The position numbers were made by a program, and so were the translations under genes. A stretch of 64,000 bases of DNA from Colwellia sp. PAMC 20917 (lineage in GTDB: Bacteria; Pseudomonadota; Gammaproteobacteria; Enterobacterales; Alteromonadaceae), in NCBI RefSeq assembly GCF_001767295.1, contig NZ_CP014944.1, positions 4,154,001-4,218,000 on the forward strand, read 5' to 3'. Positions within the stretch are counted from its first letter, which is position 1, and every line of letters starts with the position of its first letter. Under the pieces are notes generated by a model. It searched no databases and was not told the DNA's origin. It was given only the letters and a program-made list of their open reading frames with translations. Positions 52,501 through 60,626 of the stretch are shown one piece after another.

Positions 52501-54388
52501 TGATGTATTTGGTAATGGTATGTTGTTGTCAAAGCACATCCGTTTACAAGCCGCATTTAACCATATGCATATTTTTATTGACCCTAATCCCGACGCAGCA
52601 AGCTCTTATGTAGAGCGTGAACGTTTATTTAATATGCCGGGCTGTACTTGGGAAGATTATAACAAAGAATTAATTTCTGAAGGTGGCGCGATTTTCAGCC
52701 GTCATGTGAAATCTATCAAGTTAACACCACAAATTAAGAAAATGCTCGGTACGCAAAAACAAACCATGTCACCAATTGATTTAATGCAAGCCATTTTGAA
52801 AATGAAAGTGGATTTGTTGTGGAATGGTGGTATTGGTACGTATGTTAAAAGTTCAAAAGAAAGCCATCTTGATGTTGGCGACAGAGCGAACGACTCATTG
52901 CGTATCAATGGCAAAGAATTACAAGCGAAAGTTGTTGGTGAGGGTGGTAACTTAGGTTTCACCCAACTGGGTCGTGTTGAGTTTGGTTTACGTGGCGGAC
53001 GAATCAATACCGATGCTGTTGATAATGCCGGCGGTGTTGATTGTTCTGATAATGAAGTTAACATTAAAATATTATTAAACAGTTTAGTACAAAATGGTGA
53101 CTTAACCGTTAAACAACGTAATCAGTTACTTTATGATATGACTGATGATGTCGGTAAAATTGTTATAGAAGATTGTTATCGTCAAACCCATTCATTGTCT
53201 ATTACGGCAATGCGTGGCGTCAAACAACTAAAAGAGCAAGAGCGTTTTATTCACGGCTTAGAAAAAGCGGGTAAATTAGATCGTGCTTTAGAGTTTATTC
53301 CAACGGATGATGAAATTTCTGAGCGTTTATCTAAAGGTCAAGGCTTAACTCGCCCAGAACTTTCAGTGCTACTTGCCTATGGTAAAATGGTCTTAAAAGA
53401 AGATTTGGTTTGTCCAGGTATCACGGATAACCCTTATCACAATCGTTTATTACTTGAAGCTTTCCCTCCACAATTACAGGTTAAGTATCAAGAACAAATG
53501 CAACTGCATCCTCTGCGTGCTGAAATTATAGCGACAAAATTAGCCAATGATATTGGTAACGATATGGGTTTCAATTTTGTTAATCGCATGCATGAAGAAA
53601 CAGGTGCAACGGTTGCTGAAATCGCCAATTGTTATGTTATGGCCAGTGAAGTTTTTGAGTTATCAACTATTTGGAACGAAATTACCGAATTAGATAATAA
53701 AATTTCGACTTCTATTCAAACTGAAATGTTATTTCAAATGCGCCGTACGGTACGACGAGCAACACGTTGGTTCTTACGCCATCGTAATAAAGCGTTAGGT
53801 ATTGCTGAAACAATCGCTATGTATCGCCCAACGTTTGAAAATTTAGCCAAAAATTTAGATAAGTTATTAGTAACCGCAGAAGTTGAACAACTACAACGTG
53901 TTGAAACAGATCTAGTTGGAACAGGCGTTCCAGTGAAAATCGCAAAACGTATTTCACAGTTAAGTTCATTATTCCCGGTAATGGATATTGCTGATATTTC
54001 AATAGCGGATAATCGTCCAATTGAATTAGTTGCTGACTTATACTTCAAACTAGGTGTTCGTTTAGACTTGCATTGGTTCTTAGATCAAATCACTAGCCAA
54101 CCAGTATCTAATCACTGGCAAGCGCTTGCTAGAGCTTCATTTAGAGAGGAACTTGATTGGCAGCAGCGTTCATTAGCACAAGTCGTTTTACACTGCGATT
54201 GTGGTGTTGAACAACCTGAAATTGAAGACTTACTTAATAACTGGATTAAGACGAATGCTCAACCACTTGAGCGTTGGAACCAAATATTAGCTGACTTTAG
54301 AATTGGTCGCACGCATGAGTTTGCAAAGTTCTCTGTTGCGCTAAGAGAGTTAATGTTACTGAGTTTAAATTGCGATCCAGCAAAATAA
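49538..54388 (+). CDS. NAD-dependent glutamate dehydrogenase, 180-kDa type
   Basis: A 1616-residue cytoplasmic enzyme that oxidises L-glutamate to 2-oxoglutarate and ammonium with NAD+, feeding the TCA cycle in amino-acid catabolism. Large N-terminal regulatory region (ACT-like segments, about 1-690), then the catalytic region with RGGKVARGGLRWSDR, VPVGAKGGFV (substrate-binding Lys) and the dinucleotide fold VGEGGNLGFTQ, and a long C-terminal helical domain. Length and motifs match the proteobacterial large GDH family (often named gdhB). The start at 49538 is preferred: AAAAAGGAAAACGGC precedes this ATG, whereas the earlier ATG at 49496 has no ribosome site. It stands alone between two terminators. 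Confidence 0.95.
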   Translation: MALVDGLPSVILSNVAQLIQQKVPAKTAPLVEQFAELLYSNISTLDLEHRNDSDMYGATLSLWNSLNGHQNNAPVIKVFNPQVSKHGWKSSHTIIEVIIADMPFLVDSLRIALNRLGLSPHLMLNSPINIIRDDKNQITRLSAAANKSLKSATAVAVFFIEVDRQTDQKVLDKITKELHSVVNDIAITVDDWQAMRARLGEVITETAEAKLPCSINDHDDALEFLKWMLNDNFTLLGYRSYNVKTLTGDMALSANVESSLGLMKRSDGTVERLISTLSSSARELALGVNPLILTKTNSRSRVHRPAHLDYIGVKRFDAKGNVIGEERFVGLFGSAYYTNSALDLPLIKSRVTTVCESSGFARGTHAYKAMINILETYPRDEILQSSTDELLKNVLGIFQMQERDYSGLFVRRDAFDRFYSCMVYVPRERYNTELRVNTQKLLKEAFGSGQEVEFTTYFSESAQARTHYIVRVKSTKADINVKQIEKNLNEAARSWDDKLAASLNSHKGEAKGKTLSRKYCSFPQSYKDEVLPGTAIVDIEKLESLSAENPLEMLFYQPQEESANSRHVKLKLFHTGDPIHLSDILPILENFGLRVIGESPYLVKTLTGEHCWILDFSMLLTGQGKFTLEIVQNLFQDAFAKVWAGDLEDDGFNRLILGAELGGREVSIIRAYARYERQIGGTFSQNYIEDTFARYPNIAELLIKFFIFRFNPMTKISEKALNKVSADIEKSLDNVANLDDDRIIRRFVEMISATIRTNYFQPHPITGQKSYISFKILPRQISDVPLPLPEFEIFVYSPQLEGVHLRGGKVARGGLRWSDRQEDFRTEVLGLVKAQQVKNTVIVPVGAKGGFVCKQLPVGGTRQEIFEAGKECYRTFIRGLLDITDNIIDGVIVPPLNVVRLDDDDAYLVVAADKGTATFSDTANAISDEYNFWMGDAFASGGSVGYDHKAMGITAKGAWESVKRHFREMDIDCQTTDFTCIAIGDMAGDVFGNGMLLSKHIRLQAAFNHMHIFIDPNPDAASSYVERERLFNMPGCTWEDYNKELISEGGAIFSRHVKSIKLTPQIKKMLGTQKQTMSPIDLMQAILKMKVDLLWNGGIGTYVKSSKESHLDVGDRANDSLRINGKELQAKVVGEGGNLGFTQLGRVEFGLRGGRINTDAVDNAGGVDCSDNEVNIKILLNSLVQNGDLTVKQRNQLLYDMTDDVGKIVIEDCYRQTHSLSITAMRGVKQLKEQERFIHGLEKAGKLDRALEFIPTDDEISERLSKGQGLTRPELSVLLAYGKMVLKEDLVCPGITDNPYHNRLLLEAFPPQLQVKYQEQMQLHPLRAEIIATKLANDIGNDMGFNFVNRMHEETGATVAEIANCYVMASEVFELSTIWNEITELDNKISTSIQTEMLFQMRRTVRRATRWFLRHRNKALGIAETIAMYRPTFENLAKNLDKLLVTAEVEQLQRVETDLVGTGVPVKIAKRISQLSSLFPVMDIADISIADNRPIELVADLYFKLGVRLDLHWFLDQITSQPVSNHWQALARASFREELDWQQRSLAQVVLHCDCGVEQPEIEDLLNNWIKTNAQPLERWNQILADFRIGRTHEFAKFSVALRELMLLSLNCDPAK

Positions 54389-54432
54389 GTCAAAGCCATT
54401 AATCAAGCTTTAACGAGATTGATTTAACTGAT

Positions 54433-54464
54433 AAAATCCTCACTACTAAGTGGGGATTTTTTTT
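54433..54464 (+). terminator. terminator after NAD-GDH gene
   Basis: AAAATCCTCACT pairs with AGTGGGGATTTT (G-T wobbles), 4-base loop, then a T-run to 54464. Confidence 0.9.
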
Positions 54465-54523
54465 AGGTCGTTGTCGATTTTGATTAAAGTTTTTTCGCGT
54501 TAACTTATCCGTCCAGAGGCAAT

Positions 54524-55534
54524 ATGTTTTATTCCGCAATTCGTAAAGTATTATTCAAGTTTGATCCTGAAGCTATTCATGAGCTGACGATAAAAGGCTT
54601 TAAAGCATCGGGTTCAACACCATTAAATTTACTTTATAAACAAAACATTACTGATAAACCAGTCGAAGCCATGGGTATTATCTTTCCTAATCCTGTTGGT
54701 TTAGCGGCTGGATTAGATAAAAATGGCGAATGCATTAACGCGTTTGATGCCATGGGATTTGGCTTTGTTGAGATAGGAACTGTGACACCTAAGCCACAAC
54801 CGGGTAACCCAAAACCGCGTATTTTCCGTTTACCGACAGCAAATGCAGTTATAAACCGCATGGGCTTTAATAACAAAGGCGTTGATTACTTAATTGATCA
54901 AGTACGTAAAGCAAATTTTAAAGGCGTGCTGGGTATTAATATTGGTAAAAATAAAGATACCCCAGATGATCAAGCTAAAGACGATTATCTTATTTGTATG
55001 CGTAAAGTTTATAACTACGCAACCTACATCACCATAAATATCTCATCGCCAAATACGCCAGGTTTACGTTCATTACAATATGGTGATGCATTAAATGAGC
55101 TATTAGCCGCGCTTAAAGCGGAACAAAAAGTACTGACCGAACTGCATAGTAAATATGTACCGTTAGCCGTAAAAATAGCACCAGATTTAAGCAAAGAAGA
55201 GATTGAATCGATTGCCCAATGTTTGATCAACAATAATATTGATGGCGTTATTGCCACTAACACCACACTTTCACGTGAAGGTGTGGTTGGCTTAGAGCAT
55301 GGAGAAGAGCAGGGGGGTCTCAGTGGTGAGCCAGTAAAAGAAAAAAGTACCGAGGTTATTCGTTTATTGGCAATAGCCCTAGATAATAAATTACCTATAA
55401 TCGGTGTTGGCGGTATTTCGAGTGGCCGTGATGCACAAGAGAAAATAGCCGCGGGTGCTAAATTAGTACAAGTTTATACTGGCTTTATATACCAAGGTCC
55501 TGAATTGGTTAAAGACATAGTGAATAGTCTTTAA
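54524..55534 (+). CDS. pyrD: dihydroorotate dehydrogenase (quinone), class 2
   Basis: A 336-residue peripheral inner-membrane flavoenzyme that oxidises dihydroorotate to orotate in pyrimidine synthesis, using quinone. N-terminal helices (about 1-40, [20 protein letters not shown]) form the membrane/quinone domain that defines class 2. The FMN barrel has [38 protein letters not shown] and the catalytic Ser in [10 protein letters not shown], ending with [12 protein letters not shown]. Length equals E. coli PyrD (336). AGAGGC lies upstream of the ATG. It follows NAD-GDH as in other Alteromonadales. Confidence 0.97.
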   Translation: MFYSAIRKVLFKFDPEAIHELTIKGFKASGSTPLNLLYKQNITDKPVEAMGIIFPNPVGLAAGLDKNGECINAFDAMGFGFVEIGTVTPKPQPGNPKPRIFRLPTANAVINRMGFNNKGVDYLIDQVRKANFKGVLGINIGKNKDTPDDQAKDDYLICMRKVYNYATYITINISSPNTPGLRSLQYGDALNELLAALKAEQKVLTELHSKYVPLAVKIAPDLSKEEIESIAQCLINNNIDGVIATNTTLSREGVVGLEHGEEQGGLSGEPVKEKSTEVIRLLAIALDNKLPIIGVGGISSGRDAQEKIAAGAKLVQVYTGFIYQGPELVKDIVNSL

Positions 55535-55574
55535 CTGACGAGTTCAATGGTTTAACGCTATTTCTTACACTTGC

Positions 55575-56024
55575 TTATATATGGGGTAGCGTTAACTTAT
55601 TGGCAATTAAATTCAGTACCTTATGCAGTTTTACTTGAATATAGCGAGGTAATAATTTTTTCTCTTGCGCTAACAGAATTAACTCAGCTGGCGTTATCGC
55701 AATAAAACATTTTACCTGTTGATATTCTTTTTGGTAAACACTAAAAACATCATCAGCAAAATAGCTAATCTCTCCCTGATGAGCTTTAGTTATCTCTTCA
55801 TCAACAAATTGCTGATTTTCTAGATAGAGACTGATTAATAAAATATTATTTTCATCACCATACCAATTTGCGGTTAATGTTTGAAAATTAAATTGTGCTT
55901 CAAGCTTATTACACACTGACTTTATCTGAGTAAACTTTTCCATTAAATCGTTACCCGGCATAATAGCGATCGGTAGCTGTTCTGTCATAGTTTTAAGGTT
56001 GCTTTGAATTTCAAATTTAAACAT
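55575..56024 (-). CDS. hypothetical protein
   Basis: A 149-residue soluble protein with no signal peptide, membrane helix or recognised motif. The N-terminal half has NLKTMTEQLPIAIMPGN; the C-terminal half is helical and ends LLPRYIQVKLHKVLNLIAN. ATG at 56024 is chosen over a TTG at 56030. It is convergent with pyrD and divergent from the EamA gene. The genomic position next to pyrD is that of zapC in relatives, but the sequence does not resemble ZapC. The function is unknown. Confidence 0.65.
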   Translation of the reverse strand: MFKFEIQSNLKTMTEQLPIAIMPGNDLMEKFTQIKSVCNKLEAQFNFQTLTANWYGDENNILLISLYLENQQFVDEEITKAHQGEISYFADDVFSVYQKEYQQVKCFIAITPAELILLAQEKKLLPRYIQVKLHKVLNLIANKLTLPHI

Positions 56025-56118
56025 TATCAATATTAATTAGTAACATAAAGCATAAAAGGCTTTTTATTGCCTTTATCTAACATTATTTTGCTGGTCGTTT
56101 TCATCATTAGGATTGATT

Positions 56119-56754
56119 TTGGACTTTTCTTTCTTCTCTTTAGAACTCTGGGTTTATTTCACTTTACTTGCCGCTGTTATGCAGGCTATTCGCACCGCTG
56201 GACAAAAGAAGCTATCGGGACATTTAAGTGCGATGGCGACGACAGGTGTGCGCTATATCTATGCGCTGCCTTTTGCTTTTATATATTTGCTCTTTATTAC
56301 CGAACAGCGATCAGTGTCTTTACCTGTGCTTAACCGTCATTTTCTTATGTACGCGCTTATTGCTTGTCTGATGCAGATTATTGGGACTTTTTGTTTGGTT
56401 GCGGCCTTTAAATATCGTAATTTTGCGGTAGCAACAAGTTTAGCTAAAACTGAAGCTATTCAAGTTGCTGTCGTGGGAGCCTTGTTCTTTTCAGTTTCCT
56501 TATCATTGCTAGCGTGGTTATCTGTTTTTATTGGTGTGATAGGCGTGTTAATTGTCTCAAAAGTAAAATTTACCGTTACTGATATTTTTAAAAACCCTGG
56601 CGCTGGTTTTGGCTTATCTTCAGGCTTAGCCTTAGCCATTACGACCTTATTAATTAGAGAGTCAAGCTTGGCCTTAAACACAGATTTAATGGTTAGTGCC
56701 GCTGTTACTTTGTTGTTTATGGTTGGCGTACAGTCCGTCATATCAATTATTTAT
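56119..56754 (+). pseudogene. EamA-family transporter, 5' fragment (gene split by IS)
   Basis: N-terminal 212 residues of a DMT/EamA drug-metabolite transporter: about six hydrophobic segments including ALIACLMQIIGTFCLVAAFKY and FAVATSLAKTEAIQVAVVG. The frame is intact up to the insertion at 56754/56755 and then runs into element sequence, ending at a stop shortly after. The start is probably TTG at 56119, with AGG seven bases upstream; TTG at 56113 is the alternative. Joined to the 3' fragment, it gives a continuous frame of about 304 residues, the normal EamA length, so the gene was whole before insertion. The intact protein would export small metabolites; this copy is likely non-functional. 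Confidence 0.88.
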
Positions 56755-56771
56755 CGAACCTGTCGATAAAA

Positions 56772-56804
56772 CCCAGTGATCCGAGCGAAGCGAAAGTCGC
56801 GGGG
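56772..56804. repeat. left-end hairpin of the IS element
   Basis: CCCAGTGA ... TCGCGGGG, an imperfect stem with one mismatch, its tip containing the stable mini-hairpin GCGAAGC (56785-56791). TnpA of this family recognises such hairpins as single-stranded DNA. Confidence 0.75.
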
Positions 56805-56817
56805 ATGAATCGATAAA

Positions 56818-57213
56818 CTATCCTTTTTCTTTAATGTATTTGCGAATTGTATCAGCGGAAGCATTGCCGACAGAACAAACAAAATATCCATCAGACCAGA
56901 AAGTATTCTCAATCCAAAACTGCTTTTTCAGGCTTGGATACCTCTTCCAAATCAACTTATTTGTCTGCTGCTTAATCCTTCTAACATGTTGCCCAATGGT
57001 ATATCTTGGAGAAATCATCAGAAGTATATGGATGTGATCCTTGTCTACTTCAATCTCCTCAACTGAAAAGTCAGAGCTATCTGATATGTCTAAAACAGCC
57101 TGCTTTACAAACTCTCCCATATCGCCAAAAAGTAGTTGCTTTCGATATTTAACCACGAGAATTAAATGCAGAGCAATTAGGTGCTTACAATGTGAATTCG
57201 TTTGATATTCCAC
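56818..57213 (-). CDS. tnpA: IS200/IS605 transposase TnpA (Y1 HUH)
   Basis: A 131-residue single-strand DNA transposase. The HUH metal site is H60-I-H62 (DKDHIHILL), the nucleophilic Tyr is Y126 in IRKYIKEKG, and family features are HLILVVKYRKQLLF near the N-terminus and SDGYFVCSVGNASADT. It ends right after the catalytic helix, a little shorter than many homologues. GTG at 57213 is chosen because family members begin at this point; the frame continues upstream to 57273, but that would overlap tnpB and add a non-conserved stretch. It should be active. Confidence 0.9.
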   Translation of the reverse strand: MEYQTNSHCKHLIALHLILVVKYRKQLLFGDMGEFVKQAVLDISDSSDFSVEEIEVDKDHIHILLMISPRYTIGQHVRRIKQQTNKLIWKRYPSLKKQFWIENTFWSDGYFVCSVGNASADTIRKYIKEKG

Positions 57214-57250
57214 TTGACAATCTCGGCTTGTACAGTAGTCTATACAGTAT

Positions 57251-58477
57251 ATGAAAAAGACGATCAGATACAATTATCGGCTCAAGCCGACGGCAGAACA
57301 AGAAGTCAAACTCGTTGAGTTTGGAGCATACGCCCGTGGCGTATGGAACTTGTTGCTATCTGAAAATATGCGTCGATATCGGTACGATAAAACATTTCTT
57401 TTTTACAATGAAATGGCATCGCTGATAAAAGATTTAAAAATGTTCGATGAATTCTCATGGCTCAAAGATTTTGACTCTGCGGCTTCACAACAAGTGGCTC
57501 GTGACCTTGAAACAGCACTAAAGAATTCATTCAATAAAGGCAGGGTTCAAAAGTTTCCGACTTTCAAGGTCAGCTTTAAGCAGAAGAAACTTCACGATGA
57601 TAGCTACCGCTCGGTCAATACGAATGAAAATATAAGACTGGAAAATAACGGCATCACTATTCCAAAAATTGGTACGGTTAAAATTGCACTTCATCGTAAA
57701 CTTAAAAGTAAAATCAAGTCAGCAACCTTCAAGATGAGGCACGGGAAGTGGTACGTTTCACTGACTCAAAAAGTTGAGTGCAAGAGTAAAAAGCAAGTGC
57801 TATCAACACTTGTGGGCTATGACATCAACAGCCACTATACGGTTGTCGGCTCAAATGGTCTGTACGTTGAAAACCCGAAAGTTTTGAAGAAGTCATCAAC
57901 GAAATTAAAACAAATTCAAGTCCAGTTGAGCCGTCGTAAGAAAGGTTCGAATCGCTGGCACAAAACAAAATCACGTTTAAACAAAATTCACGGGAAAATC
58001 TCTAGCCAACGCCTAGCGTTCGCTCACGAAGTATCATGCTCGATAGCCAAGAGTAGCGATATTATCGTGTTTGAGGATTTAAACGTGAAAGGAATGCAGC
58101 AATTTAATGGCCAGATGGTGAATGATAATGTGATGGGAATGATCACTGAATTAACCAGGTATAAGGCTGAATTAAATGGCGTTGTTTACCATGAAATTGG
58201 TCGGTTTGTGAAATCTTCCGGCATTTGCTATGGATGTAAGTATGAGCATAAATTCGATTTGAGTGTGAGAGAATTTTCCTGTGAGAGCTGTGGATTAGTA
58301 CAGTGCAGAGATTTAGCAGCAGCTAAATCTGTTGCAGACACAGGCGAAAAAGAGTTAATAGCTAATGGGATATTAGCTAGGGCGTTGCCCAAATTTCAGC
58401 AGAAATCAGCTTCTAAAATGAAAGTCTTTGAGCAATCAAAGTTTGGTGTGGGATCTGAGAAAAAAGAAGCAGCCTAG
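57251..58477 (+). CDS. tnpB: TnpB RNA-guided nuclease (IS605 accessory protein)
   Basis: A 408-residue TnpB, the ancestor type of Cas12 nucleases. RuvC catalytic residues are all present: D191 (VGYDINSHYT), E275 (IVFEDLNVKGM) and D354 (QCRDLAAAKSV), with the four-Cys zinc ribbon between the last two (ICYGC ... CESC). An N-terminal helical region typical of TnpB (RYNYRLKPTAEQEVKLVEFG) binds target and guide. TnpB proteins cut DNA next to a target motif using an omega RNA transcribed through the right end; here the guide would come from the EamA sequence at 58542 onward. It starts 37 bases from the divergent tnpA start. Confidence 0.92.
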   Translation: MKKTIRYNYRLKPTAEQEVKLVEFGAYARGVWNLLLSENMRRYRYDKTFLFYNEMASLIKDLKMFDEFSWLKDFDSAASQQVARDLETALKNSFNKGRVQKFPTFKVSFKQKKLHDDSYRSVNTNENIRLENNGITIPKIGTVKIALHRKLKSKIKSATFKMRHGKWYVSLTQKVECKSKKQVLSTLVGYDINSHYTVVGSNGLYVENPKVLKKSSTKLKQIQVQLSRRKKGSNRWHKTKSRLNKIHGKISSQRLAFAHEVSCSIAKSSDIIVFEDLNVKGMQQFNGQMVNDNVMGMITELTRYKAELNGVVYHEIGRFVKSSGICYGCKYEHKFDLSVREFSCESCGLVQCRDLAAAKSVADTGEKELIANGILARALPKFQQKSASKMKVFEQSKFGVGSEKKEAA

Positions 58478-58501
58478 TTATCAAAAGCTAGATTGCAGAA
58501 G

Positions 58502-58533
58502 CCCCGTGATCAGAGCGAAGCGAAGTCGCGGGG
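58502..58533. repeat. right-end hairpin of the IS element (omega RNA end region)
   Basis: CCCCGTGA ... TCGCGGGG, an 8-base stem with one G-T pair, again with GCGAAGC (58515-58521) at the tip. It lies eight bases before the inferred right end, where the 3' part of a TnpB guide RNA scaffold is expected. Confidence 0.75.
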
Positions 58534-58541
58534 TAGTTCAC

Positions 58542-58814
58542 CTTAGTTTAAAAGATAGAAAGCAACTTACCTTAATGGCTAAACATTGGCGTATGTGTTT
58601 ATTTGTTGGTATCACCAGCGTTATTGGTTCAATTGGTTGGTTTACTGCCGCTAGTTTTGAAAATGCAGCCTATGTGAAGGCACTAGGGCAAGTAGAGTTT
58701 TTTATTACTTTATTGTTAACTTATCGAATTTTTAAGGAGCGTATTAGTCGAATTGAATACCTAGGCATGTTATTAATTATTGTTAGTGTGGTTATTTTAT
58801 TACTTTGGGCATAG
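58542..58814 (+). pseudogene. EamA-family transporter, 3' fragment (gene split by IS)
   Basis: C-terminal 90 residues of the split transporter: LSLKDRKQLTLMAKHWRM, then hydrophobic helices ending AALGQ-type KALGQVEFFITLLLTYRIFKE and MLLIIVSVVILLLWA, the usual end of EamA repeat two. The frame extends back into the element as an open frame from 58428, but that part is element sequence. No start codon with a ribosome site is near the fragment, so separate expression is unlikely. Confidence 0.87.
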
Positions 58815-58880
58815 TGGCTAGCGTCTGTTTTTGCTACACTCGCAGAAAATTATTATTGTATTAATTAAATTGGATTTAAA

Positions 58881-59372
58881 ATGAAAATTGCAGATAAAAC
58901 CGTTGTTCAATTTCACTACACCTTAAAAGATGAAGCTGGCAATGAAATTGAATCATCATACGCGGGTGATCCTTTAGCCTATCTTCATGGCTATAAAAAT
59001 ATGTTAGTCGGTGTTGAAAATGCCTTAGTGGGTAAAGAAGTAGGCAACAAATTTTCAGTTACGCTACAACCAGAAGATACTTACGGTGAGCGTAAAGAAG
59101 ATATGATCCAACGTGTTCCAGCAAAACATCTACAAGACGGTCAAGGGACCACTAAATGGCAAGCTGGCATGACAGCTTCTGTTGAAACCGAGCAAGGTCA
59201 ACGTCAAGTGACTATTGTTAAAGCGGGCAAGTTTATGATCACGGTTGATATTAACCCACCCCTTGCTGGTATGGTATTAACCTTTGACTTAGACGTCATT
59301 GATGTACGTGCTGCTACAGATGAAGAAATTGAACATGGTCACGCACATGGCGCTGGCGGTCATCACCACTAA
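58881..59372 (+). CDS. slyD: FKBP-type peptidyl-prolyl isomerase SlyD
   Basis: A 163-residue cytoplasmic prolyl isomerase and chaperone that can bind nickel. FKBP domain split by the insert-in-flap domain (about 75-120): KTVVQFHYTLKDEAGNEIES, PLAYLHGYKNMLVGVENALVG, PEDTYGERKEDMIQRVPAKH and DINPPLAGMVLTFDLDV. The His-rich tail (HGHAHGAGGHHH) is the metal-binding end typical of SlyD, here short compared with E. coli. Followed by a terminator; standalone. Confidence 0.95.
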   Translation: MKIADKTVVQFHYTLKDEAGNEIESSYAGDPLAYLHGYKNMLVGVENALVGKEVGNKFSVTLQPEDTYGERKEDMIQRVPAKHLQDGQGTTKWQAGMTASVETEQGQRQVTIVKAGKFMITVDINPPLAGMVLTFDLDVIDVRAATDEEIEHGHAHGAGGHHH

Positions 59373-59408
59373 ATTTTCTTAGTTAAAGTGGTCATTTATT
59401 TGAATGTT

Positions 59409-59434
59409 AAAGGTCAGCTCTGCTGACCTTTTTA
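59409..59434 (+). terminator. terminator after slyD
   Basis: Perfect 10-base arms AAAGGTCAGC / GCTGACCTTT with a 3-base loop and TT tail, 36 bases after the stop, between convergent genes. Confidence 0.87.
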
Positions 59435-59461
59435 TATTGAGTTGCTGAGTGTGTTTTAAAG

Positions 59462-60193
59462 TTAATCATCAACTTTATTTATTGACAGCACATACATTTC
59501 ATTATTTAAATTTACTTGCCAGCATATATTTAAATTATAGAGTTTCATGCCATAGATTTTATCATCGCCTTGTCGCTTTTTATAAGCGGGCCTAGGGTCC
59601 TGCGTTAAGACTTGTTCAATAAAAAGTGCTAGCTCTGGATACTCTCGTTGATACTTTTGCATATCATCTTGTGCTTGCTGAGAAAACTTGGTGGTTAACG
59701 CTTGCAAGGGTTGTTGTTGTGCAAAGCCGGCCTGTGCATTATCAATACTATCAGAGTAGGGAATATAAGGTTTAATATCAACAACGGGCGTTTGATCAAG
59801 CAGGTCTAGTCCAGAAATATTAATAACAGTTTGTTTGTTGTTTTGCGTAATACCCTCTAACTTTACTACCGACATGCCAATTGGGTTAGGTCTGAATGTA
59901 GAGCGAGTGGCTAATACCCCCAGTTTTTTATTTCCTCCCAAGCGAGGTGGTCTCACGAGCGGTTTCCAACCTTGGCGTTGCGTACCATGAAATATAAACA
60001 ATATCCACAGGTGACTAAATTGCTCAATGCCACGAAGTAACTCTTCGTTATTGGCATCATCAAGCAATAAAATTGAGCCTTGTGCTGCACTCACTAGACC
60101 CGGTTGACGAGGAATAGCGAATTTTTCTTTGTAGGGAGAATTAACGCGACCAATATAGTTGAAGGTTACCTGGTTTTCAGGTGATACAGTCAT
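59462..60193 (-). CDS. trmO: tRNA (N6-threonylcarbamoyladenosine-37 N6)-methyltransferase TrmO
   Basis: A 243-residue cytoplasmic enzyme that methylates t6A37 of threonine tRNAs using S-adenosylmethionine. N-terminal single-sheet barrel with YIGRVNSPYKEKFAIPRQPG, FSHLWILFIFHG and LATRSTFRPNPIGMSVVKLEG (the conserved TsaA/TrmO core), then DLLDQTPVVDIKPYIPYSDS. Length is close to E. coli TrmO (235). Its ATG overlaps the rcsF stop (TAATG), so the pair is coupled, as the rcsF-trmO order is in E. coli. Confidence 0.95.
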   Translation of the reverse strand: MTVSPENQVTFNYIGRVNSPYKEKFAIPRQPGLVSAAQGSILLLDDANNEELLRGIEQFSHLWILFIFHGTQRQGWKPLVRPPRLGGNKKLGVLATRSTFRPNPIGMSVVKLEGITQNNKQTVINISGLDLLDQTPVVDIKPYIPYSDSIDNAQAGFAQQQPLQALTTKFSQQAQDDMQKYQREYPELALFIEQVLTQDPRPAYKKRQGDDKIYGMKLYNLNICWQVNLNNEMYVLSINKVDD

Positions 60194-60609
60194 TAGTTAA
60201 TCTTTTTAAGCGGTTCAACTTGATAAGCAATACCATAGCAGACAAGGGTTGCATTACATTGCTTATTTGCTTGGTCGTCATCAATCAGCGCGCAACCGCT
60301 AAAAATTATCGCATTCGCTTGTTGCTGAGCTGCTTGTCTACGCGCTTCAGTTCTTGCCGCTATTTTATCAGGTAAGGCATGATGACTTTTTGCCTGACAA
60401 TCTTCACCTTCAACTAAGCCAATAAGTTTATAACGGCCAGGAAATTCACTCTCATCTTGAAAAATTTTTACCTGTGCATGGCTGAAATATGTTTGAAAAT
60501 TTCCTTTGTCCAAATTTGTTGAAACGGTATATTGAGATGAGCATGCTGATAATCCGATCAACGTCAGCATTAGTATTAATTTATTGTTGGTTTTACTTGT
60601 TGGCTTCAT
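60193..60609 (-). CDS. rcsF: RcsF outer-membrane stress-sensing lipoprotein
   Basis: A 138-residue lipoprotein with lipobox LIGLSACSS. The mature part has the four conserved Cys of RcsF (GEDCQAK, FSGCALIDD, KQCNATLVCYG) that form two disulfides, plus ARTEARRQAAQQQANAI as in the family. In enterobacteria RcsF reports outer-membrane damage to the Rcs phosphorelay; no rcs kinase genes are in the window. ATG at 60609 is chosen over a GTG at 60618. It is 17 bases after the symporter fusion and overlaps trmO, so the three minus-strand genes form an operon. Confidence 0.93.
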   Translation of the reverse strand: MKPTSKTNNKLILMLTLIGLSACSSQYTVSTNLDKGNFQTYFSHAQVKIFQDESEFPGRYKLIGLVEGEDCQAKSHHALPDKIAARTEARRQAAQQQANAIIFSGCALIDDDQANKQCNATLVCYGIAYQVEPLKKIN

Positions 60610-60626
60610 TTTTATCACTAGGTTAC

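Larger units (their letters stand above)
56755..58541. mobile_element. IS200/IS605-family insertion sequence (tnpA/tnpB)
   Basis: An element of about 1.79 kb with divergent tnpA (minus) and tnpB (plus), imperfect hairpins at both ends and no target duplication, as expected of the family. Ends were set by restoring the interrupted EamA frame: the left flank ends ATTTAT (IIY codons) and the right flank resumes with CTTAGT (LS codons), so excision gives ...IIY-LSLKDRKQ... in frame. The right end would then be TTCAC and the target TTAT or TTTAT. Boundaries within a few bases remain possible. Confidence 0.85.

Noticed and set aside
55575-56024. ZapC, because zapC follows pyrD in related genera
   Set aside because: The sequence shows no similarity by eye to ZapC and the gene is on the opposite strand.
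57214-57273. N-terminal extension of TnpA
   Set aside because: The added 20 residues are not family-like and would overlap the tnpB start; family members begin near the GTG at 57213.
58428-58814. A stand-alone small EamA-like gene starting at 58428
   Set aside because: Its first 38 codons are IS end sequence; it is the 3' fragment of the interrupted transporter.
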